From NCBI GenBank assembly GCA_029237815.1, contig JAQZBP010000001.1, forward strand, positions 124,001 to 188,000: 64,000 bases of DNA, in the 5' to 3' direction. Under the pieces are notes generated by a model. It was not told the origin of the DNA. It worked only from the letters and a program-made list of their open reading frames with translations, and did no database searches. The translations under genes and the position numbers were made by a program. Shown piece after piece: positions 28,461-42,053 of the stretch (its first letter is position 1; each line of letters begins with the position of its first letter). This DNA comes from Moraxellaceae bacterium. Lineage in GTDB: Bacteria; Pseudomonadota; Gammaproteobacteria; Pseudomonadales; Moraxellaceae.

Positions 28461-28798
28461 CGCTTCGCGGCCTGCGGCGCTGCCGCAGGAGCCTCTGGGC
28501 GGGCATCGGGATTGCCCGTCACGAGATAGAAAGTTTCGTTCTGCTTGATCATGCCGAGATCGAGCCGGCCGTGCTCCTCGATCGCCTCGAGGCCGTCCTT
28601 GAGGTCGCGAACCTCGGCCTCCAGCACGCGATTGCGTTCGGCCAGGCGCTCGTTTTCCTGCTGCTGCAGGGCAATCGCCTTTTTCAGCTCGTGCACGTCA
28701 CGCACGCCACCCTCGCCGAACACCAGCCCGCCCAGTAGTGCCAGGAAAGCAGCGAAGGCGACGCCGAGCAGCAGTTTTCCGAAGAGGGTGTCGAGCAT
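28457..28798 (-). CDS. ftsB: Cell division protein FtsB
   Basis: 113 aa from the ATG at 28798. One N-terminal membrane helix (about residues 8-27), then a coiled-coil (about 35-72, with LQQQENERLAERNRVLEAEV) and a short C-terminal region GRLDLGMIKQNETFYLV. It is a bitopic divisome protein that forms a complex with FtsL and FtsQ. The Ala/Pro-rich tail is longer than in E. coli. It lies between eno and ispD, its usual place. Confidence 0.9.
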   Translation of the reverse strand: MLDTLFGKLLLGVAFAAFLALLGGLVFGEGGVRDVHELKKAIALQQQENERLAERNRVLEAEVRDLKDGLEAIEEHGRLDLGMIKQNETFYLVTGNPDARPEAPAAAPQAAKR

Positions 28799-28808
28799 GA
28801 AGGTCTGC

Positions 28809-30113
<1,305 letters not shown>

Positions 30114-30204
30114 TCAGTCAAACCGTTCTTGTCGACGCGGCCGGAGTGCCCCGGCCGCTGCAATTCATTCCGCAGGTCGGGCTTCAGCGCGACCAGTTTC
30201 AACA

Positions 30205-30233
30205 GCTCTGCCGGGCTAAAAGCCCGGCAGAGC
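30205..30233 (-). terminator. Strong hairpin between kdsA and eno
   Basis: A perfect 13-bp stem GCTCTGCCGGGCT/AGCCCGGCAGAGC with an AAA loop (TTT on the transcript strand) begins directly after the kdsA stop. No T run follows, so it may be a processing or partial termination signal. Confidence 0.5.
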
Positions 30234-30234
30234 A

Positions 30235-31150
<916 letters not shown>

Positions 31151-31152
31151 GG

Positions 31153-33095
<1,943 letters not shown>

Positions 33096-33119
33096 CAAAA
33101 AAGCCCGCTTTCGCGGGCT
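33096..33119 (-). terminator. Intrinsic terminator of the first porin
   Basis: On the minus strand AGCCCGC-GAAA-GCGGGCT is followed by TTTTTTG. It lies 77 bases after the stop codon of the porin at 33197. Confidence 0.9.
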
Positions 33120-33196
33120 CAAGCAAAGTCCTGGATCGGACTGCTACATCACACAGGTTTGGTTGGCCCGGCCATCCCTGGCCAGATCCGCCCCGG

Positions 33197-34339
33197 TCAG
33201 AACTTGTGATCCAGCCCGATGCCGGCAAAGCTGGAATCGTAGTCCTGGGTCTTGCCGTTGGCGGCCAGCACCGGGTTGTTCTCATTACTGTGGTTGCGCA
33301 GGGAGTAGTAGCCGAACACCTTGGTCTTGCTGGTGATGTTGTAGTCCGCCCCGATCGAGGTCTGGGTCAGGTCCACGTCCTTCACGGCCGGCACGTCCAC
33401 GGAGGTGGTGGATGCCACGTACTGGGCCTTCAGGACCCAGGACTCGCCCAGCTTGTAGGCGGCGCTGACAAGATAGCTGTCTTCAGTCGGCACCTTCTTG
33501 GCCAGAGTGGCGATGGTGTTTTCCTCGCTGCGCTCAGCCTGCTGCACCATGGCGTTCAGGGTCAGGCCGACTTCCTTCAGGTTGTAGCTGACAACGGCGC
33601 GCAGGATGTCGGTCTTGTCCGTCTTCAGCGTAGCGCCGGAGCCCGTCGTGCCGACGGCGAAGGCCGGCGCGGTGCCGAAAGTATCGATGGCGGCAAAGTT
33701 GCTGGACACGTCCTTGTCGTAGGCAAGAGCGGCATACAGGCCCAGGTCTTCGTTGCTATAGACGACCGAGGTGGAGAAGTAATCGCCCAGGTGGTTGTCG
33801 TCCGTCGAGCCCGCAGACGGGGCCGGGGTAGCGGCGTTGGGCGATTCTTCACCGGGGATGGCCATCAGGTTGAAGGCCACGCCGGCAAACTTGGGGCTCT
33901 CGTAGCCGATCGCGTTATTGACCCGGTTCTCGCCAGCCAGCACCTTACCCATGTCTGCGTTGAGGTCGTTGAACAGGTCGACCTCGCCCTGCGCAAGCTT
34001 CAGGTAAGTGTCGTACTTGCCGAGCTTCAGGGTGCCGAAGCTGCTGTGCTTGATACCCAGGAAGCGGTTGCGCTGGCCCATGTCGGTGGCATTGCCGTCG
34101 CCGGAGACTTCCCACTCGATCTGGTAGACAGCGCTCAGGTTGGCAGTGAGCTCATCCTCGCCCTTCACGCCAAAGCGGGAGGCGTTGGAGACCAGCTCCC
34201 AGCGATCGGCGAACCGGGTGTCTTCATCAATGTTTTCCACGGACAGGTTGAGCTTGCCGTAGACCTTGGGGGCAGCCTGGGCGGCAACCGGAAAAGCCAC
34301 GGCGGCGGCAACACCCAGGGCAATCAGCGAACGATTCAT
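33197..34339 (-). CDS. Gram-negative porin (porin 1 of a tandem pair)
   Basis: 380 aa. The signal peptide is cleaved after AQA (residues 1-22), then APKVYGKLNLSVENID starts the first strand. Short amphipathic strands alternate through the protein, and it ends with Phe (GIGLDHKF), the beta-barrel assembly signal. It belongs to the general 16-strand trimeric porin superfamily. GAGGAG precedes the ATG. The upstream region contains phased CTGTCAT repeats typical of PhoB boxes, suggesting phosphate-starvation control and perhaps an anion-selective pore. Confidence 0.9.
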   Translation of the reverse strand: MNRSLIALGVAAAVAFPVAAQAAPKVYGKLNLSVENIDEDTRFADRWELVSNASRFGVKGEDELTANLSAVYQIEWEVSGDGNATDMGQRNRFLGIKHSSFGTLKLGKYDTYLKLAQGEVDLFNDLNADMGKVLAGENRVNNAIGYESPKFAGVAFNLMAIPGEESPNAATPAPSAGSTDDNHLGDYFSTSVVYSNEDLGLYAALAYDKDVSSNFAAIDTFGTAPAFAVGTTGSGATLKTDKTDILRAVVSYNLKEVGLTLNAMVQQAERSEENTIATLAKKVPTEDSYLVSAAYKLGESWVLKAQYVASTTSVDVPAVKDVDLTQTSIGADYNITSKTKVFGYYSLRNHSNENNPVLAANGKTQDYDSSFAGIGLDHKF

Positions 34340-34421
34340 TATTTAAGTCTCCTCAAAGACACTTGCTTGGCAGTTGGCGTCATGGCTGATCCACAACTGG
34401 AGCGAAGTATTTCGAGGAATG

Positions 34422-34461
34422 ATGACAGTACGGTGTCCCGTACATGACGGGCTTATGACAG
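34422..34461 (-). promoter_or_regulatory. Pho-box-like promoter element of porin 1
   Basis: On the minus strand CTGTCAT-AAGC-CCGTCAT (34461-34444) has the two 7-bp repeats with 4-bp spacing of a PhoB box, and another CTGTCAT (34428-34422) sits 22 bp (two repeat periods) further on. The 11-bp phase is what PhoB multimers bind. Confidence 0.6.
34428..34443. promoter_or_regulatory. Inverted repeat next to the Pho-box-like site
   Basis: GTACGG-TGTC-CCGTAC, perfect 6-bp arms, between the two-repeat Pho-box-like core and the third CTGTCAT. It may be a second regulator's site or part of the promoter. Confidence 0.4.
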
Positions 34462-34511
34462 CCCTATACTTTGTTTATATAAGCTTAGTTTGTTATTGCG
34501 TTAAGCATTTA

Positions 34512-34540
34512 GAAAAAGGAAAGCCCGCCAGATGGCGGGC
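34512..34540 (-). terminator. Intrinsic terminator of the second porin
   Basis: On the minus strand GCCCGCC-ATCT-GGCGGGC is followed by TTTCCTTTTT, 22 bases after the stop codon of the porin at 34563. Confidence 0.85.
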
Positions 34541-34562
34541 CTCCGTATAGCACCAGAACGGA

Positions 34563-35666
34563 TCAGAAGCGGGTCAGCATACCCACACTCAGAACTGTGT
34601 CCTCGAGCTCGGTGCCTGCAATATCATATTGCGCCATCGACCCCTGAACATATGCCTTGGTGTTCTGGGTGAAGTTATGGTCAAAGCCCAGCTCAATCAC
34701 GGTCGTCTCCACGTCGACACTGGCCGTACCCAGGGCGTTGACCGTGGCTTCAACTTCGTAGTCCGCCTTGATCACCTGGCCCTTGAATACGTTCTTGCCA
34801 GCGGTATAAGCGGCGCTCAACAGGATCGACTGCTCGTCAATATCCAGGCCGTCCAGGACCAACGGGCCAAATACCGGATCTACTACGCCGATAGGCGCAT
34901 ATCCAGACGCAGCCGGGTTCTCGTTGAACTCGGAGGTCTGCAGCAATGCGCCCAGCTGCAAATCGCCCAGCGTGAAAGCACCCGTCAGGCGGAGGGCGTC
35001 ACGCGCAAAGCGCTCACCACTACCCGAGGTACCGAGCGCTGCATCCATGACACCTTGGAACGTGGAGTCCCTAACGTCATTATCCATCGCGGCCGCGAAA
35101 TAAAGATCGCCAGAGGTAAAGACAACCGATACGGAAGCGGCATCGTCATCATCGGCGCCGACTTCCTCGCCCGACTGCACCGCGGCGTTGATGACCAGCA
35201 CGTCGGCAATCTTGGGGCTCTCATACGCGATCATGTTGTCGAGCCGGTTCTCGCCGCTCAGGAAGTTGCCCATGTCGGCATAGGTCATATCGTTGAACTG
35301 ATCGACAGTGCCCTGCGAAGTCTTGAACGGCGTATCGAAAGCACCGAGCTTCAACGTACCAACAGTGTCGCTCTTGAGGCCCAGGAAGCGGTCACGACCA
35401 GTGAGATCGGTTGCGCCAGCCACATCGCCAGCCACTTCCCATTCCGCCTTGTAGACGGCGCTCAGACCGTTGCCAAGTGCTTCCTCTCCCTTGACGCCAA
35501 GGCGAGAGGAGTTGGAGTTAACTTCCACTTGTTCAACGGGAACAGACTCCAGATCCACACGATCTATCGATAGGTTCATCAAGCCGTAGACGGTCGGGGC
35601 GGCCTGGGCGGTAACGGGCAGGGCCAGAGCGGCACCCACAGCCAGAGCGAGCAGTTTGCGATTCAT
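34563..35666 (-). CDS. Gram-negative porin (porin 2 of a tandem pair)
   Basis: 367 aa from ATG 35666, which has AAGGAG upstream; an upstream TTG in frame is ignored. Signal peptide to AQA near residue 22, then APTVYGLMNLSIDRVD. It shares with porin 1 the NSSRLGVKGEEAL and RDRFLGLK-type loops and the YESPKIA segment, so the two are paralogues from a duplication. It ends with Phe (SVGMLTRF). Its own terminator and promoter separate it from porin 1. Upstream is a weaker Pho-box-like site. Confidence 0.9.
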   Translation of the reverse strand: MNRKLLALAVGAALALPVTAQAAPTVYGLMNLSIDRVDLESVPVEQVEVNSNSSRLGVKGEEALGNGLSAVYKAEWEVAGDVAGATDLTGRDRFLGLKSDTVGTLKLGAFDTPFKTSQGTVDQFNDMTYADMGNFLSGENRLDNMIAYESPKIADVLVINAAVQSGEEVGADDDDAASVSVVFTSGDLYFAAAMDNDVRDSTFQGVMDAALGTSGSGERFARDALRLTGAFTLGDLQLGALLQTSEFNENPAASGYAPIGVVDPVFGPLVLDGLDIDEQSILLSAAYTAGKNVFKGQVIKADYEVEATVNALGTASVDVETTVIELGFDHNFTQNTKAYVQGSMAQYDIAGTELEDTVLSVGMLTRF

Positions 35667-35805
35667 GCTTGGTATCTCCTTGATACGCAATTATTGGTAT
35701 GTGCCGTCCGACCGGGTTGTGCCCTGAAAAGCAGCGCATGCCTGTGTTCATGCACTAGCTTGGCGCGGAGGCATGCCCGGAATCTAAATTCCACTTTAAT
35801 AAAAA

Positions 35806-35823
35806 GCTACAACTTTATGACAA
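35806..35823 (-). promoter_or_regulatory. Pho-box-like element of porin 2
   Basis: Minus-strand TTGTCAT-AAAG-TTGTAGC. The first repeat matches CTGTCAT at 6 of 7 positions and the spacer is A-rich as in PhoB boxes, but the second repeat is degenerate. It lies about 140 bp upstream of the start. Confidence 0.45.
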
Positions 35824-35962
35824 ATATGGGGTTTTTGCTTTTTGCGAGAGGGAGCGGAACCCTGCCCGGTTGCAAGACGACTGTCTTCCGGGGGCGTTAC
35901 CAAGCCAGGTCTGGAGGCTTCCCGGCCCGGCTATCGATGTTTGGCAGACACGGCCTAAGCCG

Positions 35963-37222
35963 TCAAGGGGCGAGCAGGGCGGAAAATGGCAGAAACGGGA
36001 GCGGGGTAGCGACTTCGAATGCCCGGCCCGCTTCCAGCATCGCCAGTCCATCCGCCCAGACCGCCGAAAGCAGGGCACCACTCGACTGCTGGGGGTGGGG
36101 AGTCAGCTCCAGCCCCGCCACACCGGTGCCAAACCTCACCCGCAGGTATTCGCGGCGATCGCCGCCTTTGCGGCGAGAGAAAGCGGCCGGTACCGGAAGC
36201 GCAACCGGCAGCACCGCGGCCTGACCCTGCCGCGCCAGCAGGAAGGGCCGCGCCAACAGCAGGCCGGTCACGAGCACCGACTGCGGATTGCCGGGCAAGC
36301 CCAGGAAACTTACGCCCCGTACCTCGCCCACCGCCACCGGCTTGCCCGGCTTTATCGCCACCTTCCAGAAGTCGAGCTGTCCAGCTTGCGCTACCGCCGC
36401 GCGGACATGGTCTTCCTCTCCCACCGAGACGCCCCCGGTCGAGACGATGACATCGGCTCCCGCGTCGACGGCACGCAACAGCGCTGCCTCTGTCGCGACG
36501 CGCGAATCCGCGACCTTGCCCAGGTCGATGACCTCCAAGCCCCAGCCCTGCAGAAGATGCGTCAGCATCGGACGATTGCTGTTGTAGATCGCGCCACTGC
36601 GCCAGGGCTCGCCTGGCTCCAGCAATTCATCCCCGGTGCAGAGGATGGCCACGCGCAGGGGGCGGAAGACTTTTAGCTGATAGAGGCCGGCGGCGGCGGC
36701 GAGTCCCACTGCGGCGGCGGTCAGGCGGGTTCCCCGGGCGAGCATGGCCTGGCCCTGCGCCACATCCTGACCCGCCGGGCGCACATTGGCCCCCGCCTCC
36801 GGCGCACTGATCAACCGCACGGTCGTGGCGGTGAACTCGCAATTCTCCTGCATAGCCACGGTATCGGCACCGGAAGGCAGGATGGCACCGGTGAAAATCC
36901 GCGCCGCAGTGCCCGGCTCCAGTGGTGCCGGCGCAACGCCCGCTGGAATTCGTTGGCTCATGGGCAGCAGGCCGGATAACGGCAGGTCGGCGTGGCGGAA
37001 GGCAATTCCGTCCATCGCGCTGTTGGCCTCGGGCGGCACCGGCATGGGAGCGGCGACATCCTCCGCGAGGACACGGCCACCTGCAGCAGCGAGCGGTACG
37101 ACTTCCGTATCGGGCGCTTTCCGGCGCGCCAGCGCAATCAGCCGCGCCACCGCGTCGTCGACGCCCAGCAGGCCCGGCGGATAACAGGTACCGACGTCGG
37201 GGCCAGACGGCGTATCAACCAC
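35963..37222 (-). CDS. moeA: Molybdopterin molybdenumtransferase MoeA
   Basis: 419 aa, GTG start overlapping the moaB stop by 8 bases. It inserts molybdenum into adenylylated molybdopterin. Domain signatures: ANSAMDGIAFR near residues 65-75, RIFTGAILPSGADTVAMQEN near 108-127, the MoCF-binding segment VSTGGVSVGEEDHV near 259-272 and FLGLPGNPQSVLV near 307-319. Length is typical. It forms an operon with moaB and moaA. Confidence 0.95.
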   Translation of the reverse strand: MVDTPSGPDVGTCYPPGLLGVDDAVARLIALARRKAPDTEVVPLAAAGGRVLAEDVAAPMPVPPEANSAMDGIAFRHADLPLSGLLPMSQRIPAGVAPAPLEPGTAARIFTGAILPSGADTVAMQENCEFTATTVRLISAPEAGANVRPAGQDVAQGQAMLARGTRLTAAAVGLAAAAGLYQLKVFRPLRVAILCTGDELLEPGEPWRSGAIYNSNRPMLTHLLQGWGLEVIDLGKVADSRVATEAALLRAVDAGADVIVSTGGVSVGEEDHVRAAVAQAGQLDFWKVAIKPGKPVAVGEVRGVSFLGLPGNPQSVLVTGLLLARPFLLARQGQAAVLPVALPVPAAFSRRKGGDRREYLRVRFGTGVAGLELTPHPQQSSGALLSAVWADGLAMLEAGRAFEVATPLPFLPFSALLAP

Positions 37223-37757
37223 GGGCGGTCTCGCAATGCGACTGCTTCAGGTGGGGCACGAAGTTGCAGGGGCGATGGCGGTTGTCGAGCTGCTCACCGA
37301 TGATGCGGTCCCAGGCGGTGCGGCAGGCATTGGTCGACCCCGGCACGCAGAAAATGACGGTGTTGTTGGCCAGCCCGGCGAGCGCGCGCGACTGCAGCGT
37401 GCTGGTGCCGATCTCGGCGAGCGAGTAGTGGCGGAAGATCTCGCCGAAACCTTCGATGTCCTTGTCGAAAAGCACGCGCACGGCCTCCGGCGTGGAATCG
37501 CGCCCGGAAAATCCGGTACCGCCCGTCACGATCACCGCCTGCACCGCAGCATCGGCGATCCAAGCCGAGAGCACGGCGCGGATCTGGTAGATGTCATCCT
37601 TCACGATGCGCTTTTCATGCAGGTGGTGGCCGGCTGACGCCAGCCTTTCCACCAGCAGCTGGCCGGAGGTGTCGGAGGCCTCGTCGCGCGTGTCCGATAC
37701 CGTCAGCACGGCAATCGACAGCGGAACGAAGGGTTTGGGAGTGGAGTCCTTGCTCAT
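37215..37757 (-). CDS. moaB: Molybdenum cofactor biosynthesis protein MoaB
   Basis: 180 aa from ATG 37757; a TTG at 37766 directly next to the moaA stop is possible. It is a MogA/MoaB-family protein that adenylylates molybdopterin: VLTVSDTRDEASDTSGQLL near 17-35 and VTGGTGFSGRDSTPEAV near 78-94 are family motifs, and CVPGSTNACRTAWD follows near 137. It is 5 bases downstream of moaA. MoaB proteins of some bacteria are inactive, which cannot be judged here. Confidence 0.93.
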   Translation of the reverse strand: MSKDSTPKPFVPLSIAVLTVSDTRDEASDTSGQLLVERLASAGHHLHEKRIVKDDIYQIRAVLSAWIADAAVQAVIVTGGTGFSGRDSTPEAVRVLFDKDIEGFGEIFRHYSLAEIGTSTLQSRALAGLANNTVIFCVPGSTNACRTAWDRIIGEQLDNRHRPCNFVPHLKQSHCETARG

Positions 37758-37762
37758 GGAAA

Positions 37763-38752
37763 TCAACCGCCGGTCATGTTCATGAAGCGGACGATCTGCG
37801 GGGCCTCCTGCAGATCGAATTGATGCCGCTCCGGTTTCAGGTTCATGGCCTGGACGATGGCCGCGCGCAAGGCCTCGTCGTCCAGTCGCTCCTCGCGCAT
37901 CAGGTGGCGCAGGTCCAGGCTGTGCTCGTTGCCGAGGCAGAGCAGCAGGCGCCCTTCCACGGTGACGCGCACACGATTGCAGCTCGCGCAGAAATTATGG
38001 CTGTGTGGCGAGATGAAGCCGACGCGCGTGTCGCCCCCTGCAAGTCGGTGATAGCGCGAGGGCCCGCTGGTGGACTCCGTGCTCGGCACCAGCGAGAAGC
38101 GCTGCTGCAGGCGCGACAGGATCTCGTCGCTCGGCACGAAGGCTCCGGCGCGATCGTGCTCGCTGATCACGCCCAGCGGCATCTCCTCGATGAAGGAGAT
38201 ATCGCAGCCCTGCTCCGCGGCAAATGCGACGAGGTCGCCGACCTCGTCATCGTTGCGGCCGCGCAGGATCACGCTGTTGAGCTTGATACGGGAGAAGCCT
38301 GCCGCCCGCGCCGCCGCCAGGCCTGCCAGCACGCGGTCGAGCTCACCGACGCGCGTGATTGCGCGAAAGCGCTCGGGCCGCAGGCTGTCGACGCTGATGT
38401 TGAGACGATTGAGTCCTGCGTCGCGCAGTTCATTTGCCACGGCGGCGAGCCGCATGCCGTTGCTGGTCATGGCCAGCTCCTGCAGCCCCGGCAGCGCCGC
38501 CAGCTCGCGCACCAGCCAGGAGAGATTTTGCCGCACCAGGGGTTCGCCACCGGTCAGGCGTATCTTTTTCACACCGAGGCTGACGAACACGCGCGCGATG
38601 CGGGCCAGCTCTTCCAGCGAGAGCACGGCCTGGCGCGGCAGGAACTGCATGTCCTCGTTCATGCAGTAAACGCAGCGCAGGTCGCAGCGATCCGTCACGG
38701 ACAGTCGCAGGTAGGTGACGCGGCGCTGGAAGGAATCGACGAGGAGGGTCAT
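37763..38752 (-). CDS. moaA: GTP 3',8-cyclase MoaA (radical SAM)
   Basis: 329 aa from ATG 38752 (GAGGAGGG-type region). The radical-SAM cluster is CDLRCVYC near residues 22-29 (CX3CX2C). A second cluster is in [10 protein letters not shown] near 264 with a third Cys in LLLCLG. The C-terminus ends in Gly-Gly (MTGG), needed for activity in MoaA. It catalyses the first step of molybdopterin synthesis. The true start is chosen because upstream in-frame sequence overlaps mazG in another frame. Confidence 0.96.
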   Translation of the reverse strand: MTLLVDSFQRRVTYLRLSVTDRCDLRCVYCMNEDMQFLPRQAVLSLEELARIARVFVSLGVKKIRLTGGEPLVRQNLSWLVRELAALPGLQELAMTSNGMRLAAVANELRDAGLNRLNISVDSLRPERFRAITRVGELDRVLAGLAAARAAGFSRIKLNSVILRGRNDDEVGDLVAFAAEQGCDISFIEEMPLGVISEHDRAGAFVPSDEILSRLQQRFSLVPSTESTSGPSRYHRLAGGDTRVGFISPHSHNFCASCNRVRVTVEGRLLLCLGNEHSLDLRHLMREERLDDEALRAAIVQAMNLKPERHQFDLQEAPQIVRFMNMTGG

Positions 38753-38802
38753 GAGGGCATTGTCGGCAGGCCGTCTGCCGCTGGCAACGCCCCCGGCAGG
38801 AT

Positions 38803-39609
38803 TCAGAGCCCCTGGCGCTTGGCGTCGCCCCAGAGGGCCTCCATCTCGGCGAGGGAGGCGTCCGCGAACTGCAATCCCCGTGCCGACAGTGCGTCCTCGA
38901 TATACCCGAAGCGGCGCTCGAACTTGGCGTTGGCGCGTTTCAGGGCCATTTCGCTGTCGAGATCGAGATGGCGGGCCAGATTGACCACACAAAAGAGAAG
39001 GTCGCCGAGCTCGTCTTCCTGCGCGGCCTTGTCGCCGGCATCGAGTTCGGCCTCGACCTCGTTGAGCTCCTCGCGCAGCTTGGCGATGACGGCGCGCGGG
39101 TCGTTCCAGTCGAAGCCGACCTTGCCGGCCTTTTTCTGCAGCTTTTCGGCCCGCGCCAGCGCCGGCTGGCCAGCCCCGATGCCGTCCAGCAGGCGCCGTG
39201 GCTGCTCGCCGCGCGCGGCCTTCTCGGCAGCCTTGATACTGTCCCAGTTGGCCGACACCTGCCCGCTGTCGATGGCCACGGTCTCGCCATCGAGACGGCC
39301 GCCGGGGAAAACATGCGGGTGCCGGCGGATAAGCTTGTCGGCAATACCGCGCGCCACGGCCTCGAAATCGAAGAGGTTCCGCTCGCTGGCCATCTGCGCA
39401 TGAAAGACCACCTGCAGCAGCAGGTCACCCAGCTCTTCCTCGAGGTTGCGCATGTCGCCGCGGGCAATCGCGTCGGCCACCTCGTGCGCCTCCTCCAGGG
39501 TATAGGGCGCAATCGTCGCGAAATCCTGCTCCAGATCCCAGGGGCAACCCCGCTCGGGATCGCGCAGGCGCGCCATGATGGCAAGCAGCGTGTTCAGGGA
39601 ATCACTCAT
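38803..39609 (-). CDS. mazG: Nucleoside triphosphate pyrophosphohydrolase MazG
   Basis: 268 aa with two MazG domains. The N-terminal one has [10 protein letters not shown] and [17 protein letters not shown] (near 39-73). The C-terminal, catalytically stronger one has [15 protein letters not shown] and [18 protein letters not shown] (near 176-213). It hydrolyses NTPs to NMPs and PPi; in E. coli it also lowers (p)ppGpp during stress. Directly downstream of relA, as in many gammaproteobacteria. Confidence 0.95.
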   Translation of the reverse strand: MSDSLNTLLAIMARLRDPERGCPWDLEQDFATIAPYTLEEAHEVADAIARGDMRNLEEELGDLLLQVVFHAQMASERNLFDFEAVARGIADKLIRRHPHVFPGGRLDGETVAIDSGQVSANWDSIKAAEKAARGEQPRRLLDGIGAGQPALARAEKLQKKAGKVGFDWNDPRAVIAKLREELNEVEAELDAGDKAAQEDELGDLLFCVVNLARHLDLDSEMALKRANAKFERRFGYIEDALSARGLQFADASLAEMEALWGDAKRQGL

Positions 39610-39654
39610 GCACGTTGGCTCCGGTTCAGGGGCGGCAGCATGGCGCGGCGCCGC

Positions 39655-41922
39655 TCAGCGCGCCGCACGGCGCGCCTCGATCACGTTGGGCTGCTGCTCG
39701 ATGCGCGCCAGCAGCCGACCCAGGGCATTCAGGCTGCCGACCTCGACAGTGAGCTGCATGGTGGCGGTGCCGTCCTGCTTGTCGGAGCGCGTCTGCACGC
39801 TGGTCACGTTGACGTGCTCGTTGGCGAGCACGCCGGTGATGTCGCGCAGCAGGCCGGTGCGGTCCCAGGCGCGGATGTGGATATCCACCGGGTAGACATC
39901 GGCCTCGGACTGGTTCCACTGCACATCCACGACGCGCGCCGGCTCGTCCGCCTCCAGGCGCATGAACTCGGGGCAGCCGCGGCCGTGCACCGACACGCCG
40001 CGGCCCTGCGTGACGTAGCCGACGATGGGCTCGCCGGGGATGGGCTGGCAGCAGCCGGCCATATGCGTCAGCAGATTGCCCACGCCCTCGATGATGACGG
40101 GCGAATTGCCGGCGTGGGACTTCGATCGGTTGACCAGGTCCTCCGGCAGCAACTCCTGTTGCGCGCCCTGGTTCTCCACGCGATGACCAAGCGCATGGAT
40201 GACCTGGCTGATGCGCAGATCGCCAGCGCCGATGGCCGCCATGATGTCCTCGCCCGTGCGCAGGTTCAGGCGCGGCGCGAGCTGGTCGAGCCCGTTGCGG
40301 TCCAGGGCGAGGGCGAGTCGCGCGAGTTCGCGCTCCAGCATGTCGCGGCCCTCGCTGACGTTCTTGTCGCGATCCTGCATCTTGAACCAGTGCCGGACCT
40401 TGGCCTGGGCGCGCGAGGTATTGAGGAAGCCCGTCGAGGAGGACAACCAGTCGCGGCTCGGCATGCCTCCCTTGGCCGTCATGATCTCGACCTGCTCGCC
40501 GGTCTGCAGCTTGTAGGAGAGCGGCACGATGCGGCCGTTCACCTTGGCGCCGCGGCAGGCATGGCCGATCTCGGTGTGCACGTGATAGGCGAAGTCCAGC
40601 GGCGTCGCGCCGGACGGGAGGTCGATGACATGGCCGTCGCGGGTGAAGACGTAGATGCGCTCGTCATGGATGGCGTGGTTGAGCTGCTCGGCGAAATCCT
40701 CGAGCTGCGAATCGCCCATGTCTTCCTGCCACTCCAGCACCTGGCGCAGCCAGGCGATCTTGCTCTCGTAGCCGGCGTCCTTGCCCATGCCCTTGGCGGC
40801 ATGGGCGCCTTCCTTGTAGACCCAGTGCGCGCACACGCCGAGCTCGGCCTCCTCATGCATGGCGAAAGTGCGGATCTGCACCTCCATGGGCCGGCCCTGC
40901 GGGCCGATCACGGCGGTATGCAGCGAGCGGTAGCCGTTCTCCTTGGGCGTGGCGATGTAGTCGTCGAACTCGCGCGGGATATGCTTCCAGAGCGAATGCA
41001 CGACACCGAGGGCGGCATAGCAGTCGCGCACTTCCGGCACCAGCACGCGGACGGCACGCACGTCGTAGACCTCGTTGAAGGAAATCTTCTTGCGCTGCAT
41101 CTTCCGCCAGATCGAGTAGATATGCTTGGCGCGGCCGGTGACTTCAGCCTGCATGCCCATGCGCCCCAGCATTTCCTTCAATGTGCGGATGACGTTCTGT
41201 ATGTACTCGTCGCGCTGCAGGCGTTTTTCGTCGAGCAGTTGCGCGATCTGCTTGTAGGCGTCCGGTTCGAGATAGCGGAAGGACAAGTCCTCCAGCTCCC
41301 ACTTGATATGGCCGATGCCGAGGCGGTGCGCGAGCGGCGCATAGATGTCGAAAATTTCGCGCGCCACGCGTGCGCGCCGTTCGGGGCTGGCGTCCTTCAC
41401 CTCGCGGATGGCGAAGGTACGTTCGGCCAGCTTGATCAGGGCGACGCGGACGTCATCGATCATCGCCACCAGCATCTTGCGCACGTTGTCGAGCTGCTGC
41501 TGGCTCTGCCCGAAGAGCACCTTTTCGGTGGGATTGATGACCTGGCTGATGGCGGCCATGCGCAGCACGCCGTCGATCAGGTGGGCGATGTCCGGACCGA
41601 ACTCGCGGTCGATCACCGCCTGCGTGGTCTTGCCCTCGCGGACGCCGCGGTAAAGCACGGCGGCGATCAGCGATTCCTGGTCGAGCTTGAGGTCGGCCAG
41701 GATATCGGCCATGGCGAGGCCGGTGAGGAAGCAGGAGGTTCGCGCCGACCAGGCGTTCTCCCGGGCGGAGCTCTCGCGATCGACGCGTTCGGCGAACTCG
41801 CAGGCGCGGCGCAATTCGGCCACGTCGTGCAGGTCGACGCGGGTCTGCAGGCGCCGGATCCAGGCGTCCAGGTCGACCTGGCCGTCGGGCGTGCAGGGAT
41901 AATCGTCGCGTACCTTGACCAT
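39655..41922 (-). CDS. relA: (p)ppGpp synthetase RelA
   Basis: 755 aa. The N-terminal hydrolase-like domain is degenerate: AAVLYRGVREGKT near 87 stands where SpoT has an HD-type active site, as in RelA proteins. The synthetase domain (about 240-370) has GRAKHIYSIWRKM and EFDDYIATPKENGYRSLHT. TGS (about 410-470), a zinc-finger-like region with GCCQPIPGEPIVGYVTQGRG, and a C-terminal ACT domain complete it. It makes (p)ppGpp on stalled ribosomes. Start ATG 41922. It precedes mazG. Confidence 0.96.
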   Translation of the reverse strand: MVKVRDDYPCTPDGQVDLDAWIRRLQTRVDLHDVAELRRACEFAERVDRESSARENAWSARTSCFLTGLAMADILADLKLDQESLIAAVLYRGVREGKTTQAVIDREFGPDIAHLIDGVLRMAAISQVINPTEKVLFGQSQQQLDNVRKMLVAMIDDVRVALIKLAERTFAIREVKDASPERRARVAREIFDIYAPLAHRLGIGHIKWELEDLSFRYLEPDAYKQIAQLLDEKRLQRDEYIQNVIRTLKEMLGRMGMQAEVTGRAKHIYSIWRKMQRKKISFNEVYDVRAVRVLVPEVRDCYAALGVVHSLWKHIPREFDDYIATPKENGYRSLHTAVIGPQGRPMEVQIRTFAMHEEAELGVCAHWVYKEGAHAAKGMGKDAGYESKIAWLRQVLEWQEDMGDSQLEDFAEQLNHAIHDERIYVFTRDGHVIDLPSGATPLDFAYHVHTEIGHACRGAKVNGRIVPLSYKLQTGEQVEIMTAKGGMPSRDWLSSSTGFLNTSRAQAKVRHWFKMQDRDKNVSEGRDMLERELARLALALDRNGLDQLAPRLNLRTGEDIMAAIGAGDLRISQVIHALGHRVENQGAQQELLPEDLVNRSKSHAGNSPVIIEGVGNLLTHMAGCCQPIPGEPIVGYVTQGRGVSVHGRGCPEFMRLEADEPARVVDVQWNQSEADVYPVDIHIRAWDRTGLLRDITGVLANEHVNVTSVQTRSDKQDGTATMQLTVEVGSLNALGRLLARIEQQPNVIEARRAAR

Positions 41923-42053
41923 GCCGTTACTTCACCACTCGCTGTCGTTCACCTTTGCAGGCGTCGTCATTTCAATTTCTGCCGGCCCGCCAACGCGACG
42001 CCGGGTGCAATCGGCCGCGGGATACGTCAAAGGGCGTACCGGGGTGCCACCAC

